Source of the DNA: Strigops habroptila | Lineage: Eukaryota > Chordata > Aves > Psittaciformes > Psittacidae | Direction: 5' to 3' | Assembly: GCF_004027225.2 (NCBI RefSeq) | Contig: NC_044277.2 | Span: forward strand, 39,598,305 to 39,662,304 | Length of the DNA: 64,000 nucleotides | The notes under the pieces: generated by a model | What the model saw: only the letters and a program-made list of their open reading frames with translations | Databases searched by the model: none | Told to the model about the DNA's origin: nothing | Shown: positions 63,831-64,000 of the stretch, in pieces | How the letters are laid out: every line of letters starts with the position of its first letter | How positions within the stretch are numbered: the first letter of the stretch is position 1 | Program-made: the position numbers and the translations under genes

Positions 63831-63885
63831 GAGAGAGAAGAGAGATAAGAGGGTAAGGGAGGCAGGAAAGAAAGAGGAGCAAAGG
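63831..63885 (+). repeat. Polypurine tract
   Basis: About 55 nt of A and G with four pyrimidine interruptions. This is simple sequence with triplex potential. No adjacent LTR is visible. Confidence 0.7.
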
Positions 63886-64000
63886 TTTAATACATTGAAA
63901 GCAACTAGAAAACACCCGTGATTCTTTCTTATGAGGAAAAATAAGGGTCTCCAGAACTGCTTTCACCACAGGCATATACTCGGATGATAGCAAAAGGGTA

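Larger units (their letters stand above)
45278..64000 (-). other. XKR4: XKR4 intron (continues beyond the window)
   Basis: At least 18.7 kb lie upstream of the last exon. I found no sequence resembling the preceding XKR4 exon, in line with the very long XKR4 introns of other vertebrates. The content is AT-rich unique sequence with three CR1 copies and one LTR listed separately. The stretches 45.3-49.6 kb and 57.2-64.0 kb hold only unique sequence and short simple repeats. Confidence 0.8.

Overview
The window reads as nuclear DNA from a bird. Two things show this: several CR1 retrotransposon 3' ends carry the avian-type (ATTCTATG)n tail, and two vertebrate genes lie in the tail-to-tail order known from other amniotes (TMEM68 and XKR4). 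It is AT-rich with long introns and short exons. There are no operons, prokaryotic genes or CRISPR arrays. I cannot resolve the bird order from sequence alone.

Layout. (1) Positions 1-17,060, plus strand: TMEM68, an ER acyltransferase that makes triacylglycerol. All six coding exons are present (704-14844). They join in frame to a 330-residue protein with the acyltransferase residues intact. A 3' UTR of about 2.2 kb ends at AATAAA 17036-17041. The second intron carries an old CR1 copy interrupted by an LTR-like insertion. (2) About 17.06-41.27 kb: gene-poor intergenic DNA with one CR1 fragment at 18.3-18.7 kb, a 23-bp minisatellite and a possible isolated TATA element, but no protein-coding gene I can support. 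(3) 41.27-45.28 kb, minus strand: the last coding exon of XKR4 (44331-45277) and its probable 3' UTR, with a pair of AATAAA signals near 41.29 kb. XKR4 is a caspase-activated plasma-membrane phospholipid scramblase. (4) 45.28-64.0 kb: an XKR4 intron that runs off the window. It holds a pair of nearly identical CR1 copies in inverted orientation (49.6 and 52.1-52.8 kb), an old avian LTR (54.7-55.2 kb) and a further CR1 3' end (57.0 kb).

The genes do not form a pathway: TMEM68 makes neutral lipid in the ER and XKR4 exposes phosphatidylserine during apoptosis. They are simply convergent neighbours.

I did not find a convincing new biological system. The observations most worth checking are the young inverted CR1 pair and the frameshift both copies share, overlapping POU-dimer (MORE-type) sites in the XKR4 intron, the acidic minus-strand ORF in a TMEM68 intron, and the unusual splice-acceptor context of two TMEM68 exons.
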